The position numbers were made by a program, and so were the translations under genes. From positions 1 to 64,000 of the forward strand of contig JACTMI010000029.1 of assembly GCA_014584695.1 (NCBI GenBank): a stretch of 64,000 bases of DNA, given 5' to 3'. A model generated the notes under the pieces. It was not told where the DNA came from and ran no database searches. It worked only from the letters and a program-made list of their open reading frames with translations. Numbering within the stretch: position 1 is the first letter of the stretch; every line of letters starts with the position of its first letter. Shown here piece by piece: positions 39,445 to 47,153 of this stretch. This DNA is from Acidobacteriota bacterium (GTDB lineage: Bacteria > Acidobacteriota > Thermoanaerobaculia > Multivoradales > JAGPDF01).

Positions 39445-39645
39445 CTACCCCGCGCCGTCGGGCTCGAAGAGATCCTCGATCGTCCGCTCGAAGAGGCGGG
39501 CGAGGGCGAAGGCGAGCGGCAGGCTGGGGTCGTAGCGGCCGGTCTCGATCGCGTTGACGGTCTGGCGGGAGACCCCGAGGCGTTGGGCGAGCTCGGCTTG
39601 CGACCAGCCGCGCTCCGCGCGCAGGAGGCGCAATCGGTTTCTCAA
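39445..39645 (-). CDS. Small XRE-family regulator
   Basis: The 66-residue protein is a single helix-turn-helix domain (LRLLRAERGWSQAELAQRLG, then VSRQTVNAIETGRYDPSLPL, ending FERTIEDLFEP), the form of short Cro/C1-type repressors. The TTG at 39645 overlaps the TGA of the membrane-protein gene upstream (TTGA). Such a tiny regulator beside a membrane protein is a common pairing. It may control this operon through the GTAAAG sites at 40908-40944 (inference). Confidence 0.85.
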   Translation of the reverse strand: MRNRLRLLRAERGWSQAELAQRLGVSRQTVNAIETGRYDPSLPLAFALARLFERTIEDLFEPDGAG

Positions 39646-40142
39646 GCGCCGTCGCTCCCGGAGTAGCGCCGGGTGCCGAGCCACGAGCCCAGGCTCCACG
39701 CCAGCATCATGACCACCGTGGTCGCTTGCGCGCCCAACCGTGGCGCGCCGAAGCCCTCGAGCAGGGGATAGAGCAGCGAGGTGACCGCGCCCGAGGCGAA
39801 GCCGAGCGCCAGCGCTTCGGTCTGGATCCGGCGCAGCAGCTCGTCGGCGCCGCGCAGGAAGGTGAGGTAGGCGCGGACGGCCTGGATGGAGAGCAGCGCC
39901 GCCAGCGCGACCAGCGCCGCGGGCAAGACCGCGGGGATCGACGCGCGCCAGCGCAGCGCCGCGGTGGCGCCTAGGTAGGCGAGCGCGGCGGCGATCATCC
40001 AGACGTTGAACCGGCGCAGGTGGCGCGCGTCGCGCGGGGTCCGGAACGAGTCGCAGCGCGGGGCGTCGGAGGTACCGTCGCCCGCGCCCGCCTCCTGAGC
40101 CGTCCGAGCCGTCGGATGCGGGTCTTCCGGGCGCAACGTCAC
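39642..40142 (-). CDS. Four-helix membrane protein
   Basis: A polar N-terminus of ~45 residues is followed by about four hydrophobic segments (WMIAAALAYLGATAALRW, AVLPAALVALAALLSI, LALGFASGAVTSLLYPLLE, TTVVMMLAWSLGSWLG). It ends with a short basic tail. The GTG start overlaps the stop of the rhodanese gene (GTGA), and its own stop overlaps the XRE start. Family unknown; inner-membrane location is likely. Confidence 0.75.
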   Translation of the reverse strand: MTLRPEDPHPTARTAQEAGAGDGTSDAPRCDSFRTPRDARHLRRFNVWMIAAALAYLGATAALRWRASIPAVLPAALVALAALLSIQAVRAYLTFLRGADELLRRIQTEALALGFASGAVTSLLYPLLEGFGAPRLGAQATTVVMMLAWSLGSWLGTRRYSGSDGA

Positions 40143-40483
40143 GCTCCGGATTCCGCGGGCAGCCCGGCGGCGAGCCAGCCACTGATCCCCGCCGAGAGCA
40201 CCTGGACGTTCTGGTAACCGAGCCGGAGCGCGCGGCGCGCGGCGAGGGGTGCCTTGCGGCAGAACGGATTGGCGCAGTAGAAGACGAGCGCGCGCTCCCG
40301 TTCGCCGGGGAGATCGTGCTCGCCGAAGCTCGCCGGGTCGAGGTGGCGGGCACCCGGGATCCGCGCCGAGCGCCAGCTGGCGCTCGAGTTGACGTCGAGG
40401 ATCGCGAGCGGCTCGCCGCGCTCGATCCGGCGGTGGAGCGTCGTGGGGTCGATGGTCTCGAGTCCCATCAGGCGGGCCAGCAT
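40139..40483 (-). CDS. Rhodanese-like sulfurtransferase
   Basis: The 114-residue single-domain rhodanese has IDPTTLHRRIERGEPLAILDV (first strand), SARIPGARHLDP and the active-site loop YCANPFCRKAPLAARRAL, in which the first Cys is in the catalytic position and a second Cys lies five residues on. It ends VQVLSAGISGWLAAGLP. These enzymes move sulfur from thiosulfate or persulfides to acceptors. It is the second gene of the four-gene operon, with GGAG before the ATG at 40483. Confidence 0.88.
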   Translation of the reverse strand: MLARLMGLETIDPTTLHRRIERGEPLAILDVNSSASWRSARIPGARHLDPASFGEHDLPGERERALVFYCANPFCRKAPLAARRALRLGYQNVQVLSAGISGWLAAGLPAESGA

Positions 40484-40506
40484 GTCGGGTCTCCTTTCCG
40501 GATCCG

Positions 40507-40857
40507 TCAGCTCGCCCGGCGCCCCGCGCAGGGCCGGGGAGGACGGGCCAGCAAGGGGACGATCGCGCCGCCGCCGAGGATCGGGATCATGGCGCCGAAG
40601 TGCTCGACGCCGCTCGCCGCGACGAGGGCGCAGGCGAAGAGCACGCTCGCCGCGAGCAGGAGCGCCCCCGACGACGGAACCGAACCCAACCCGGAGCGCC
40701 GTCGCCGCGCGATGTCTCCAGCGATGGGCGCGCTGCCGAGCAGGAGCGAGGCGCCGAGCGCCCCCCAGCCCGGCGTCGGCGCCAGGACGGAGAGCGCAGC
40801 CGCCGCCAGAAGCAGCGCGGCGACGAGCAGAGCGGGGCCGGCGAGAGTGCGGTTCAT
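40507..40857 (-). CDS. Small membrane protein (three to four helices)
   Basis: The 116-residue product has hydrophobic segments TLAGPALLVAALLLAAAALS, WGALGASLLLGSAPIAG, GALLLAASVLFACALVAASG and MIPILGGGAIVPLLA with short loops. It is likely an inner-membrane protein and is the first gene of the operon with rhodanese, membrane protein and XRE regulator. GGAG precedes the ATG at 40857. The function is not recognised; a partner in sulfur or metal stress is a guess from the rhodanese. Confidence 0.7.
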   Translation of the reverse strand: MNRTLAGPALLVAALLLAAAALSVLAPTPGWGALGASLLLGSAPIAGDIARRRRSGLGSVPSSGALLLAASVLFACALVAASGVEHFGAMIPILGGGAIVPLLARPPRPCAGRRAS

Positions 40858-40907
40858 GGGGTGGTCTCCTCTGGAGCAGTGGGGTGGTAGGCCATCGAGC
40901 CGTAAGA

Positions 40908-40944
40908 GTAAAGCATCCTGGACAAGATGTAAAGTAATCTTTAC
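40908..40944. promoter_or_regulatory. GTAAAG operator sites before the rhodanese operon
   Basis: GTAAAG-TAAT-CTTTAC is a perfect inverted repeat at 40929-40944. A further GTAAAG lies at 40908-40913, 21 bp away (two helical turns). The stretch is AT-rich and sits 51 bp upstream of the first gene, so it is likely the promoter/operator. Confidence 0.65.
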
Positions 40945-40950
40945 TAGTGC

Positions 40951-41139
40951 TTCGCCGGTCGGACTGGGTAACGCCGTTGGAAGCCGGGGCCTGGAAAAGG
41001 AGTAAATAAGGGAAGAAGGCCTGCGGCACAGCGCCCTGGAGCCCAGAGTGTCAGTACTTTGAGCGCTGGCGCCAGGTGCGCACACTCTCTTCTATGGTCC
41101 TTTCTTTCCTTGGGGACCCACACCAACAGGTGGAGTCCC
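40951..41139 (-). repeat. Miniature repeat element, copy f
   Basis: The minus strand begins CTCCACCTGTTGGTGTGGG and carries GAAAGAAAGGACCATAGAAG, GTGCGCACCTGGCGCC, CTGTGCCGCAGGCCTTCTTC and CCCGGCTTCCAACGGCGTTA before ending GACCGGCGAAGC. It is almost the same as copy c. It begins 6 bp beyond the operator palindrome of the rhodanese operon. Confidence 0.8.
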
Positions 41140-41306
41140 TCTTTGGGTGGTTGCTCCCGGCGATGGGGGGCCGGCGGATCCGCCTCGGCAGCCTGCCTTC
41201 CGGAGCTCGTCGGCCATGCGGAATGCGCCAGGACCCTCCAAGCCCGGCGGGCTAGACTCGCCGGCTCCGGCCGGGGGTGGGGTGGGAGCGGGCCGGGAGA
41301 GGGGGC

Positions 41307-42731
41307 ATGGTGGCGGAGAGTGGCGGGCGGTACGACCGCTCGATCGTGGACGGGCCGCTGCGGGCGGCGGTGTGGAAGATCGCCTGGCCGACGATGCTGA
41401 CCAACGTCGTCGGTGGCCTGCAGGGGATCGTCGACCACGCGCTGGTCGGGCACCTGGTCGGCTACGCCGGCAACGCCGCCATCGGGGTCGCGATGCAGAT
41501 CCTGGTGGTGGTGATCGTCTTCGTCAACTCGCTGTTCACCGGCATGAGCGTGCTGGTGGCCCGTTTCGCCGGCGCCGGCGAGCCGGAGAAAGTCGACCGC
41601 ACGGTCTACCAGGCCTTCCTGACCTCCCTCGGCCTGTCGCTGCTGGTGATGGCGCCGGCGGGCTATCTGCTCTCGCCGGCGCTGCTCGATCTCGTCCACG
41701 CCGCGCCCGAGGTGCAGGCCGAGGCGCTGCCGTTCCTGCGCGTGATGTTCGTCTTCATCACCGGCATGCTGCTGTTCTACATGCTGGCCGGCGCGCTGCG
41801 CTCGGCCGGCGACGCGCGGACGCCGATGGTGCTCGGCATCGCGATGACGGTGCTCAATCTGGTCCTCTCGGTGGTGCTGATCCGCGGCCTGGGGCCGATC
41901 CCGGCCTTCGGCACGCTGGGGGCGGCGCTCGGCACCGTCGGCGCCTCCGGCCTGGTCGGCCTCTACGCGCTGTGGAAGCTCTGGCGCGGCGGCTGGGTGG
42001 TCTCTTTCCCGCGCGGGCACGGCTTCGGGCCGGACTGGTCGATCATCCGCGCGCTCTTCCGCTTCGGCTTGCCGAGCGGCATCCAGGGGATCGCGATGAA
42101 CGTCGGCGGCGTGCTGATGCTGGCCTTCATCGGCTCGCTCGCCCAGAGCGCGGCGGCGCAGGCGGCGTTCGCGATCTCCTACACCCAGCTCTTCTCGCTG
42201 GTGACCTGGACCTCGGTCGGCCTGATGGGCGCCGCCGGGGCGGTGGCGGGGCAGAACCTCGGCGCGCGGCGGCCGGAGCGGGCGGAGTCGGCGGTCGACC
42301 TGGCGGCGGGCTTCAGCCTCGGCGGCGCGGCGCTCGTCGGCGCCGCCTTCCTCTTCTTCCCGCGCGCGCTGCTCGCGGTCTTCGGCATGAGCGATCCGGC
42401 GGTGGTCGAGATCGGGGTCGAGCTGCTGCGCGTGCTCTCGCTCTCCGGCCTCTTCGTCGCCGCGGCCCTCGCCTACACCGGCGGCCTCCAGGGGACCGGC
42501 GACACGCGCAGCCCGCTCTACATCTCGATCGTCGCGCAGGTGGTGGTGCCGCTCGGCATCTGCTGGCTGATCCGCCGCTTCGGCACCCTCGACCCGCTCG
42601 ACGTCTGGCTCGCCATCCTCGCCGGCCACGCCACCCGCTGCGCCCTCTCCCTCGCCCGCTTCAAACAGCGCAAGTGGCGCGGCATCGAAGTCGACATCGA
42701 CCCCCCCCAGCCCCGCGCCAGCGAGCCCTGA
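41307..42731 (+). CDS. MATE-family multidrug/sodium exporter
   Basis: The 474-residue protein has two homologous six-helix halves. The first starts WKIAWPTMLTNVVGGLQGIV and DHALVGHLVGYAGNAAIGVA, the second FRFGLPSGIQGIAMNVGGVL and ISYTQLFSLVTWTSVGLMGA. AGQNLGARRPERA closes the pattern, all typical of MATE (MatE) transporters. These export drugs or metabolites using a Na+ or H+ gradient in the inner membrane. The ATG at 41307 has GGAGAGGGGG. The longer frame from 41277 is not needed. Confidence 0.93.
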   Translation: MVAESGGRYDRSIVDGPLRAAVWKIAWPTMLTNVVGGLQGIVDHALVGHLVGYAGNAAIGVAMQILVVVIVFVNSLFTGMSVLVARFAGAGEPEKVDRTVYQAFLTSLGLSLLVMAPAGYLLSPALLDLVHAAPEVQAEALPFLRVMFVFITGMLLFYMLAGALRSAGDARTPMVLGIAMTVLNLVLSVVLIRGLGPIPAFGTLGAALGTVGASGLVGLYALWKLWRGGWVVSFPRGHGFGPDWSIIRALFRFGLPSGIQGIAMNVGGVLMLAFIGSLAQSAAAQAAFAISYTQLFSLVTWTSVGLMGAAGAVAGQNLGARRPERAESAVDLAAGFSLGGAALVGAAFLFFPRALLAVFGMSDPAVVEIGVELLRVLSLSGLFVAAALAYTGGLQGTGDTRSPLYISIVAQVVVPLGICWLIRRFGTLDPLDVWLAILAGHATRCALSLARFKQRKWRGIEVDIDPPQPRASEP

Positions 42732-42800
42732 GCGCCGAGCCCAGACCGCCGTCGCGCCCCGCGCCGACGAGGCCCTGGACATCGTCGGCGCCGACCGTCA

Positions 42801-42934
42801 GGAAAGGACCAGAGAAGGAAAGGACCAGAGAAGGAAAGGACCAGAGAAGGAAAGGACCAGAGAAGGAAAGGACCAGAGAAGGAAAGGACCAGAGAAGGAG
42901 AAGGAAAGGACCAGAGAAGGAAAGGAACAGAGAA
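42801..42934. repeat. 16-bp tandem repeat, eight copies
   Basis: GGAAAGGACCAGAGAA is repeated six times, then GGAGAA, then twice more (the last with GGAACAG). The unit is the core of the miniature elements (AAAGGACCATAGAAGG). It follows the MATE stop codon by ~70 bp and has no coding sense. Confidence 0.95.
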
Positions 42935-42965
42935 ACTCCTCCTCCTGGCCGGGCAGCGCCAGTCG

Positions 42966-43330
42966 CCGAATCCGTGCCGCCGCCCAGCGAGCGCCCCGCC
43001 CGCCCCCACACTCCCTTCAATGGGCTTTTCGCTTTTCGCCTTTCGTGCTTCCGGCAGCGAATCAGCCACGCCGCCCAGCGAGCGCCCCGCCTGCCCCCAC
43101 ACTCCCTTCACTGGGCATTTAGCTTTTCTCTTCTCGCTCTTCGCGCTTCCGCCGGCGAATCCGTGCCGCCGCCCAGCGAGCGCCCCGCCTGCCCCCACAC
43201 TCCCTTCAATGGGCTTTTCGCTTTTCGCCTTTCGCTTTTCGCTCTTCGTGCTTCCGCCGGCGAGTCAGTCACGCCGTCCAGCGATCGTCCTGCCCGCCTC
43301 CGCTCTCCTCTCATGGGTCAGTTTCCTTCG
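42966..43330. repeat. Minisatellite of ~100-bp units, four copies
   Basis: Units begin near 42966, 43062, 43160 and 43271. Each contains GCCCAGCGAGCGCCCCGCC and, later, CACACTCCCTTCAATGGGC and CTTTTCGCTTTTCGCC, the core of the miniature elements on this strand. The last unit (CTCTCCTCTCATGGGTCAG) is diverged and runs into the promoter of the next gene. Confidence 0.85.
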
Positions 43331-43372
43331 CGTTTCGTGCCCGACGTGGCTGAGGTTACAATCGGCGCAGAC

Positions 43373-45439
43373 GTGCAATCGAAGCTGCTGTCGTCGCTGG
43401 CCGCGGTCGCCGCGCTGGGTGCGGCCCAGCTCCCCGACGCGACCATCATCCTCTCGGAGGAAGAGGAGGTCGAGCTGTGGCTGCCCGAGGCCTTCGAGGC
43501 CTGCGGCCGCGTCTCGGGCCTGGAGCGGTCGGTCTGCCTCGCCAACCTGTCGCTCGAGATCCAGAGCGCCGAGCCCTGTGAAGCGGACCCGACCGGAGAG
43601 TGCGCCCAGCTGGCCGGCCGTACGGCGATGACCGGCTGCGGCCACGGACGCAGCGACGACGAGCGCGCCGCATGCGAGCTCGAGATCGCTCGCCGCTACG
43701 CCGCACCGGACTCCTGCGAGGTCTCCTCGGTCGCGGAAGCCTGCCTCGGTATCGTCGCCAGCGAGCGCCGAGACCCTTCGATCATCGACAGCCGCATCGA
43801 GGATCCCAGAACCAGGCAGACCCTACTCGGCTTCTACGCCGTGACCACCGGTGACCTCTCGGCCGTGGACCTCATCGAAGACAACTACCATGCCGACGGG
43901 CTGCTCATGGTCGCCGCGACGGCGAAGGCCGCGCGGACGGGAGAGTGGCTCGATCCGGGCTTCTGCTGGGCCGGTCTGCGCGGCAACTACGAGTGGCGGG
44001 ACGGCTATCTCGAGAACTTCGACCACCAGCAGGTTATCTGCGCGGCGGCGGTGGGATGGGTCAACAAGCTGAACGACGCGCTCCATTCCGCCGAGACGCC
44101 ATCCGAGCGGGAGTCGATCCTGGAGCAGCTCCGCCAGCTGCAAGACAGGTTCGAATCGGAGCCGGCCAGCGGCTTCTTCACGGAGGACGAGCTGCGCCAC
44201 CTGGCCGGGTTGCCCTCGACCTCGCCCGCGAAAGAGGCCGTCGACGAGTTGCGGGGCTGGGCCGAGTCGTCGCGAGCAGCCTGCGATTTCGTCAGTGCGC
44301 TCGAGCTCGGCAACCAACTGCGCGAGGCCGTCGCGCGGTGGAGCGCGGAGTCCGCGGAGTCGGCGCCGGGCGGGGCGAGACACGAAGCCTGGCTGATCGC
44401 CCACTACGACGAGGTCGCGAGCAAGGCCGCGCGCCAGGCCGAATTCCGAACGTTGGTCGCCGCCGCCCAGGACATCGGGACGCAGACCGTCGGGTTCGCC
44501 GACGAGAGCGATCTCGCCGCCGCGGAGAGCCTGTTGCGCTTGGCGCGGACCAAGGCGCTCACCGACCCTGGCTGCACGGACCTGGCGGAAGTCGACGGCA
44601 TGCTGGCGGGCATCGCCAGCGATCGCCAGCTGCGGGAGCAGCTTCGCGCCGAACAGGAAGCCGAGCAGGCGAAGGAACGCGAGCGGGCTCGCGTCGCCGC
44701 CGCCGAAGGGGACGAGTGGACGGCGGGCTCGCGCGCGGACGCGGCAGAGGAGTGGCCGAGCGGCGCGCGCAGCGACGAGGTGGACCCCTGCGCCGGGCCG
44801 CGGCCCGAATACGAGGCGGCGCTCGAGCGGCTGCGGCTGGCGGTCGCGCGCGCCGAGGCGGACGGCGTGATCGCCGCGCTGCGCGCTGGCGGCTTGACGC
44901 CGCGCTGCCCCGGCGACCGGGAGCGGTTGGAGTCGCTGCGCGGGATCGGCGTCGCGGTCGCCGAGGCCGACGCCCGGGCCAAGAACCAGCGGATGGCGAG
45001 CGCCATCGGCCAGGCGGGCGCGGCGGCCGCCGACCTCGCGCGGGCGTGGCGCGACGCGGCCTCTGGCCTCGAGCGGATCCTCGGCGAGTACAACCGCCAG
45101 CGCGAGGCCGCCGGGCCGGCGTCGCTGTTCGGCGGCACGGCCGTCGCGCCGGCGGGGGGAGGCGCGGCGGGAAGCGCCGGCACACCGGCGGGTGGCAAGG
45201 CGAGCTGCCTGGTCGACGGGGCGGTCGCGCGTTCGAGCGCCGCCGGCGATCCGTTCTGGATCCAGGAGATCGCGGTCGCTGGCGGTATGCGCGCGTTCAA
45301 GATCCTCCAGCTCGCCGCGCGACCGGCGGGTGGGGCCCACCATCACGGCCCGTTCCGGGACGAAGCGAGCGTGGCGAGGGAGCTCGAGCGCCTCTGCCCG
45401 GCTTCGGCGCGCGGGACCGGTTCGATCCGTCTGCAATGA
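43373..45439 (+). CDS. Large exported protein of unknown function
   Basis: With the GTG at 43373 the 688-residue product starts QSKLLSSLAAVAALGAAQ, a plausible signal peptide. An upstream ATG (43313) lies in a repeat unit and would bury it. The first ~300 residues are Cys-containing and largely helical (LERSVCLANLSLEIQSAEPC). The middle has a charged helical stretch (LREQLRAEQEAEQAKERERA) that may form a coiled coil, and a Gly/Ala linker follows. The end (FWIQEIAVAGGMRAFKILQL) may be a small domain. TACAAT at 43357 could be a -10 box. The next gene starts 19 bp later, likely one operon. Confidence 0.7.
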   Translation: MQSKLLSSLAAVAALGAAQLPDATIILSEEEEVELWLPEAFEACGRVSGLERSVCLANLSLEIQSAEPCEADPTGECAQLAGRTAMTGCGHGRSDDERAACELEIARRYAAPDSCEVSSVAEACLGIVASERRDPSIIDSRIEDPRTRQTLLGFYAVTTGDLSAVDLIEDNYHADGLLMVAATAKAARTGEWLDPGFCWAGLRGNYEWRDGYLENFDHQQVICAAAVGWVNKLNDALHSAETPSERESILEQLRQLQDRFESEPASGFFTEDELRHLAGLPSTSPAKEAVDELRGWAESSRAACDFVSALELGNQLREAVARWSAESAESAPGGARHEAWLIAHYDEVASKAARQAEFRTLVAAAQDIGTQTVGFADESDLAAAESLLRLARTKALTDPGCTDLAEVDGMLAGIASDRQLREQLRAEQEAEQAKERERARVAAAEGDEWTAGSRADAAEEWPSGARSDEVDPCAGPRPEYEAALERLRLAVARAEADGVIAALRAGGLTPRCPGDRERLESLRGIGVAVAEADARAKNQRMASAIGQAGAAAADLARAWRDAASGLERILGEYNRQREAAGPASLFGGTAVAPAGGGAAGSAGTPAGGKASCLVDGAVARSSAAGDPFWIQEIAVAGGMRAFKILQLAARPAGGAHHHGPFRDEASVARELERLCPASARGTGSIRLQ

Positions 45440-45458
45440 ACCGAGTCGGAGACCAGCG

Positions 45459-46352
45459 ATGACGACGACCAGAGCCTTCCTCGGGACCTCGCTGCTTTTC
45501 GCGCTGATGACGGCGCCGCTCGCGGCGCAGTCCGACCCGCAGGCCCTGAAGGCGGCAGCCGAGGCCGTCAATCGAGTGTTCGAAAAGACGAGCTACGTCG
45601 CGAAGATCCCGATCATCCGCTACGGCCATCATTACGTGACGCCCAACGGTGATCCGCACCCGCGCAAGGCGAAGAAGCAGGGGCGCGGCGCCGAGAACGC
45701 GATCCAGTTCGACAGCGGGGTCAAGGTGCCGCCTGGCGGCGTCGGCTATTCGATCTTCGTCGCGGTGAAGGGCAAGGACGAAGTGCTGGTGGGCCTGAAC
45801 GACAAGGCCGGTGCCCGGCTCAACCCCGACTCGGTGCACATCCTCTACGACCGGCCGGTGACGGTCGAGGACCTGACGCCGGAGAAGATCGCGCTGGCGC
45901 TCCAGGGCATCGTCGAGATCCGGGGTTACGGGCCGGCCGCGCAGGTCGCGGCGGCCTTCGACCAGGTCCTGGCGGCTGGCGAGGTGGCGGGTGGAGCGGC
46001 CCCGGTGGCGCCCACGACCGCTGCAGCGCCCCCGCTGGTGTCGCTGCGGGCGCGCGTCGAGCCGGAGCGCGCCCGCGCGGGCGACGAGGTGGCGCTGGTG
46101 CTCGAGTACGAAGTCGGCGCCGCCGAGGGTGCGCTCGCGGTCGAGACCCGCAAGCTCTCCCGCGACGGCAGTCTGATGCCGACCTATCCGGTGCGCGAGG
46201 AGATTTCGCGGGGAGCCGGTGCTTTCGTCTCGAAGTACCGCCAGCCCCTGCCGCGGAGCGTCGTGCCCGGGGACTACCTCTTCCAGGGCGAGGTCTGCGT
46301 GGGCGGCGACTGCATCAGCCGCTCGGTCACCTTCGAGGTCGTCGCGCCCTAG
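45459..46352 (+). CDS. Exported protein with a C-terminal Ig-like beta domain
   Basis: The 297-residue protein has a signal peptide (AFLGTSLLFALMTAPLAAQ), a domain of ~150 residues (VNRVFEKTSYVAKIPIIRYG, VGYSIFVAVKGKDEVLVGL) and a Pro/Ala linker. The C-terminal beta domain (RARVEPERARAGDEVALVLE, SKYRQPLPRSVVPGDYLFQG, EVCVGGDCISRSVTFEVV) has a possible disulfide. It follows the large exported protein by 19 bp and probably works with it. The family is not recognised. Its 3' end overlaps the convergent BrnA gene by 26 bp. Confidence 0.75.
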   Translation: MTTTRAFLGTSLLFALMTAPLAAQSDPQALKAAAEAVNRVFEKTSYVAKIPIIRYGHHYVTPNGDPHPRKAKKQGRGAENAIQFDSGVKVPPGGVGYSIFVAVKGKDEVLVGLNDKAGARLNPDSVHILYDRPVTVEDLTPEKIALALQGIVEIRGYGPAAQVAAAFDQVLAAGEVAGGAAPVAPTTAAAPPLVSLRARVEPERARAGDEVALVLEYEVGAAEGALAVETRKLSRDGSLMPTYPVREEISRGAGAFVSKYRQPLPRSVVPGDYLFQGEVCVGGDCISRSVTFEVVAP

Positions 46353-46764
46353 GGGCCTGCCGCCGGGCTGGCTTCGGCGCGGTCGGCGGCGGCTCGTCCG
46401 TCCGCGCTGGCCGGTGCGTGCCGACGGGCGCTTGCCCGTAGGGTGGCTCGGGCTCGCGCACGAGAGCGGCGAGCTCCGCGGGGTCGCGGCCGCGGCGCAG
46501 CTCCAGATGGACGCGCTGCGCGAGAAAGACCTTGAGCAGCGACTGGTAGGGGACGTCCAGCCGGTTGGCGAGGATCTTCAGATCGGCGAGCAGGCTCGCG
46601 GGCAGGCGCAACGAGATGGTCGCGGTCGAAGGCTTGAGGTTCGGGAAGCGCGCGGGCACCGCCCGCGCCAGGTCGAAGTAGTCCGAGAGGTCGTGGGTCG
46701 CCCAGAACTCGCGCTCGGCGTCTTCGTCGCGGAAAGCTGGAATCGGCTTGGGATTCCTAGACAT
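46327..46764 (-). CDS. BrnA-like antitoxin (CopG/ribbon-helix-helix)
   Basis: The 145-residue protein starts PKPIPAFRDEDAEREFWATH, then DLSDYFDLA, and has a ribbon-helix-helix STATISLRLPASLLADLKIL, then ANRLDVPYQSLLKVFLAQRV. This is the BrnA/CopG_antitoxin pattern. Its ATG overlaps the toxin gene end by 8 bp. A Pro/Arg-rich tail of ~40 residues is longer than usual. It binds the toxin and the operator. Confidence 0.88.
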   Translation of the reverse strand: MSRNPKPIPAFRDEDAEREFWATHDLSDYFDLARAVPARFPNLKPSTATISLRLPASLLADLKILANRLDVPYQSLLKVFLAQRVHLELRRGRDPAELAALVREPEPPYGQAPVGTHRPARTDEPPPTAPKPARRQAPRARRPRR

Positions 46765-47059
46765 CGTCGAGCTCCCGGCGCTCGCGGCGGCTCTGGTCTC
46801 GTGCCGTCACGACGCGCAGCTGTGCTCCCCGCAATGTGAAGACGACAGCGAGCCGCCGGCCGGTCGAAGTCGGCCCGAAGGCAGCGTAGCGCGGCTCGTG
46901 ACGCGAGTGAGCGAGGTCCTGTACGCCGCGGGGCATTCCGAGCAGGACCTCTTCGCATTCCCCGGGCTCGACGCCGTGCTTCGCGCGGATCTTGCCGACA
47001 TTGTGCTCGTCCCACTCGAAACCGAGGACGCCGGCGAGGAGCTCCGGAGGCTCGGTCAT
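46757..47059 (-). CDS. BrnT-family ribonuclease toxin
   Basis: FEWDEHNVGKIRAKHGVEPGE, EEVLLG, EPRYAAFGPTSTGRRLAVVF and LRVVTARDQSRRERREL match BrnT toxins of ~100 residues. All the usual Trp, His, Arg and Glu positions of this RelE-fold RNase are present. ATG 47059 puts the start just before the fold; ATG 47083 is an in-frame alternative in the AT-rich promoter patch. Toxin-first operon with BrnA. Confidence 0.9.
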   Translation of the reverse strand: MTEPPELLAGVLGFEWDEHNVGKIRAKHGVEPGECEEVLLGMPRGVQDLAHSRHEPRYAAFGPTSTGRRLAVVFTLRGAQLRVVTARDQSRRERRELDDV

Positions 47060-47153
47060 GTGGTCAGTATATGATGACGACATACCACCTGTCGAGAGCG
47101 CGCCGCGGCGGCCCGCGTGAGCGAGACCTGGGCGAGAAGGGAATGAAGCGCGG

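Noticed and set aside
42801-42934. CRISPR-like array of short repeats
   Set aside because: The 16-bp units are directly adjacent without spacers, and there are no cas genes in the window.
41147-45439. A 1430-codon open frame
   Set aside because: The first ~720 codons run out of frame through the MATE gene and the minisatellites and give Arg/Ala-rich text. Only the part from about 43373 looks like a protein.
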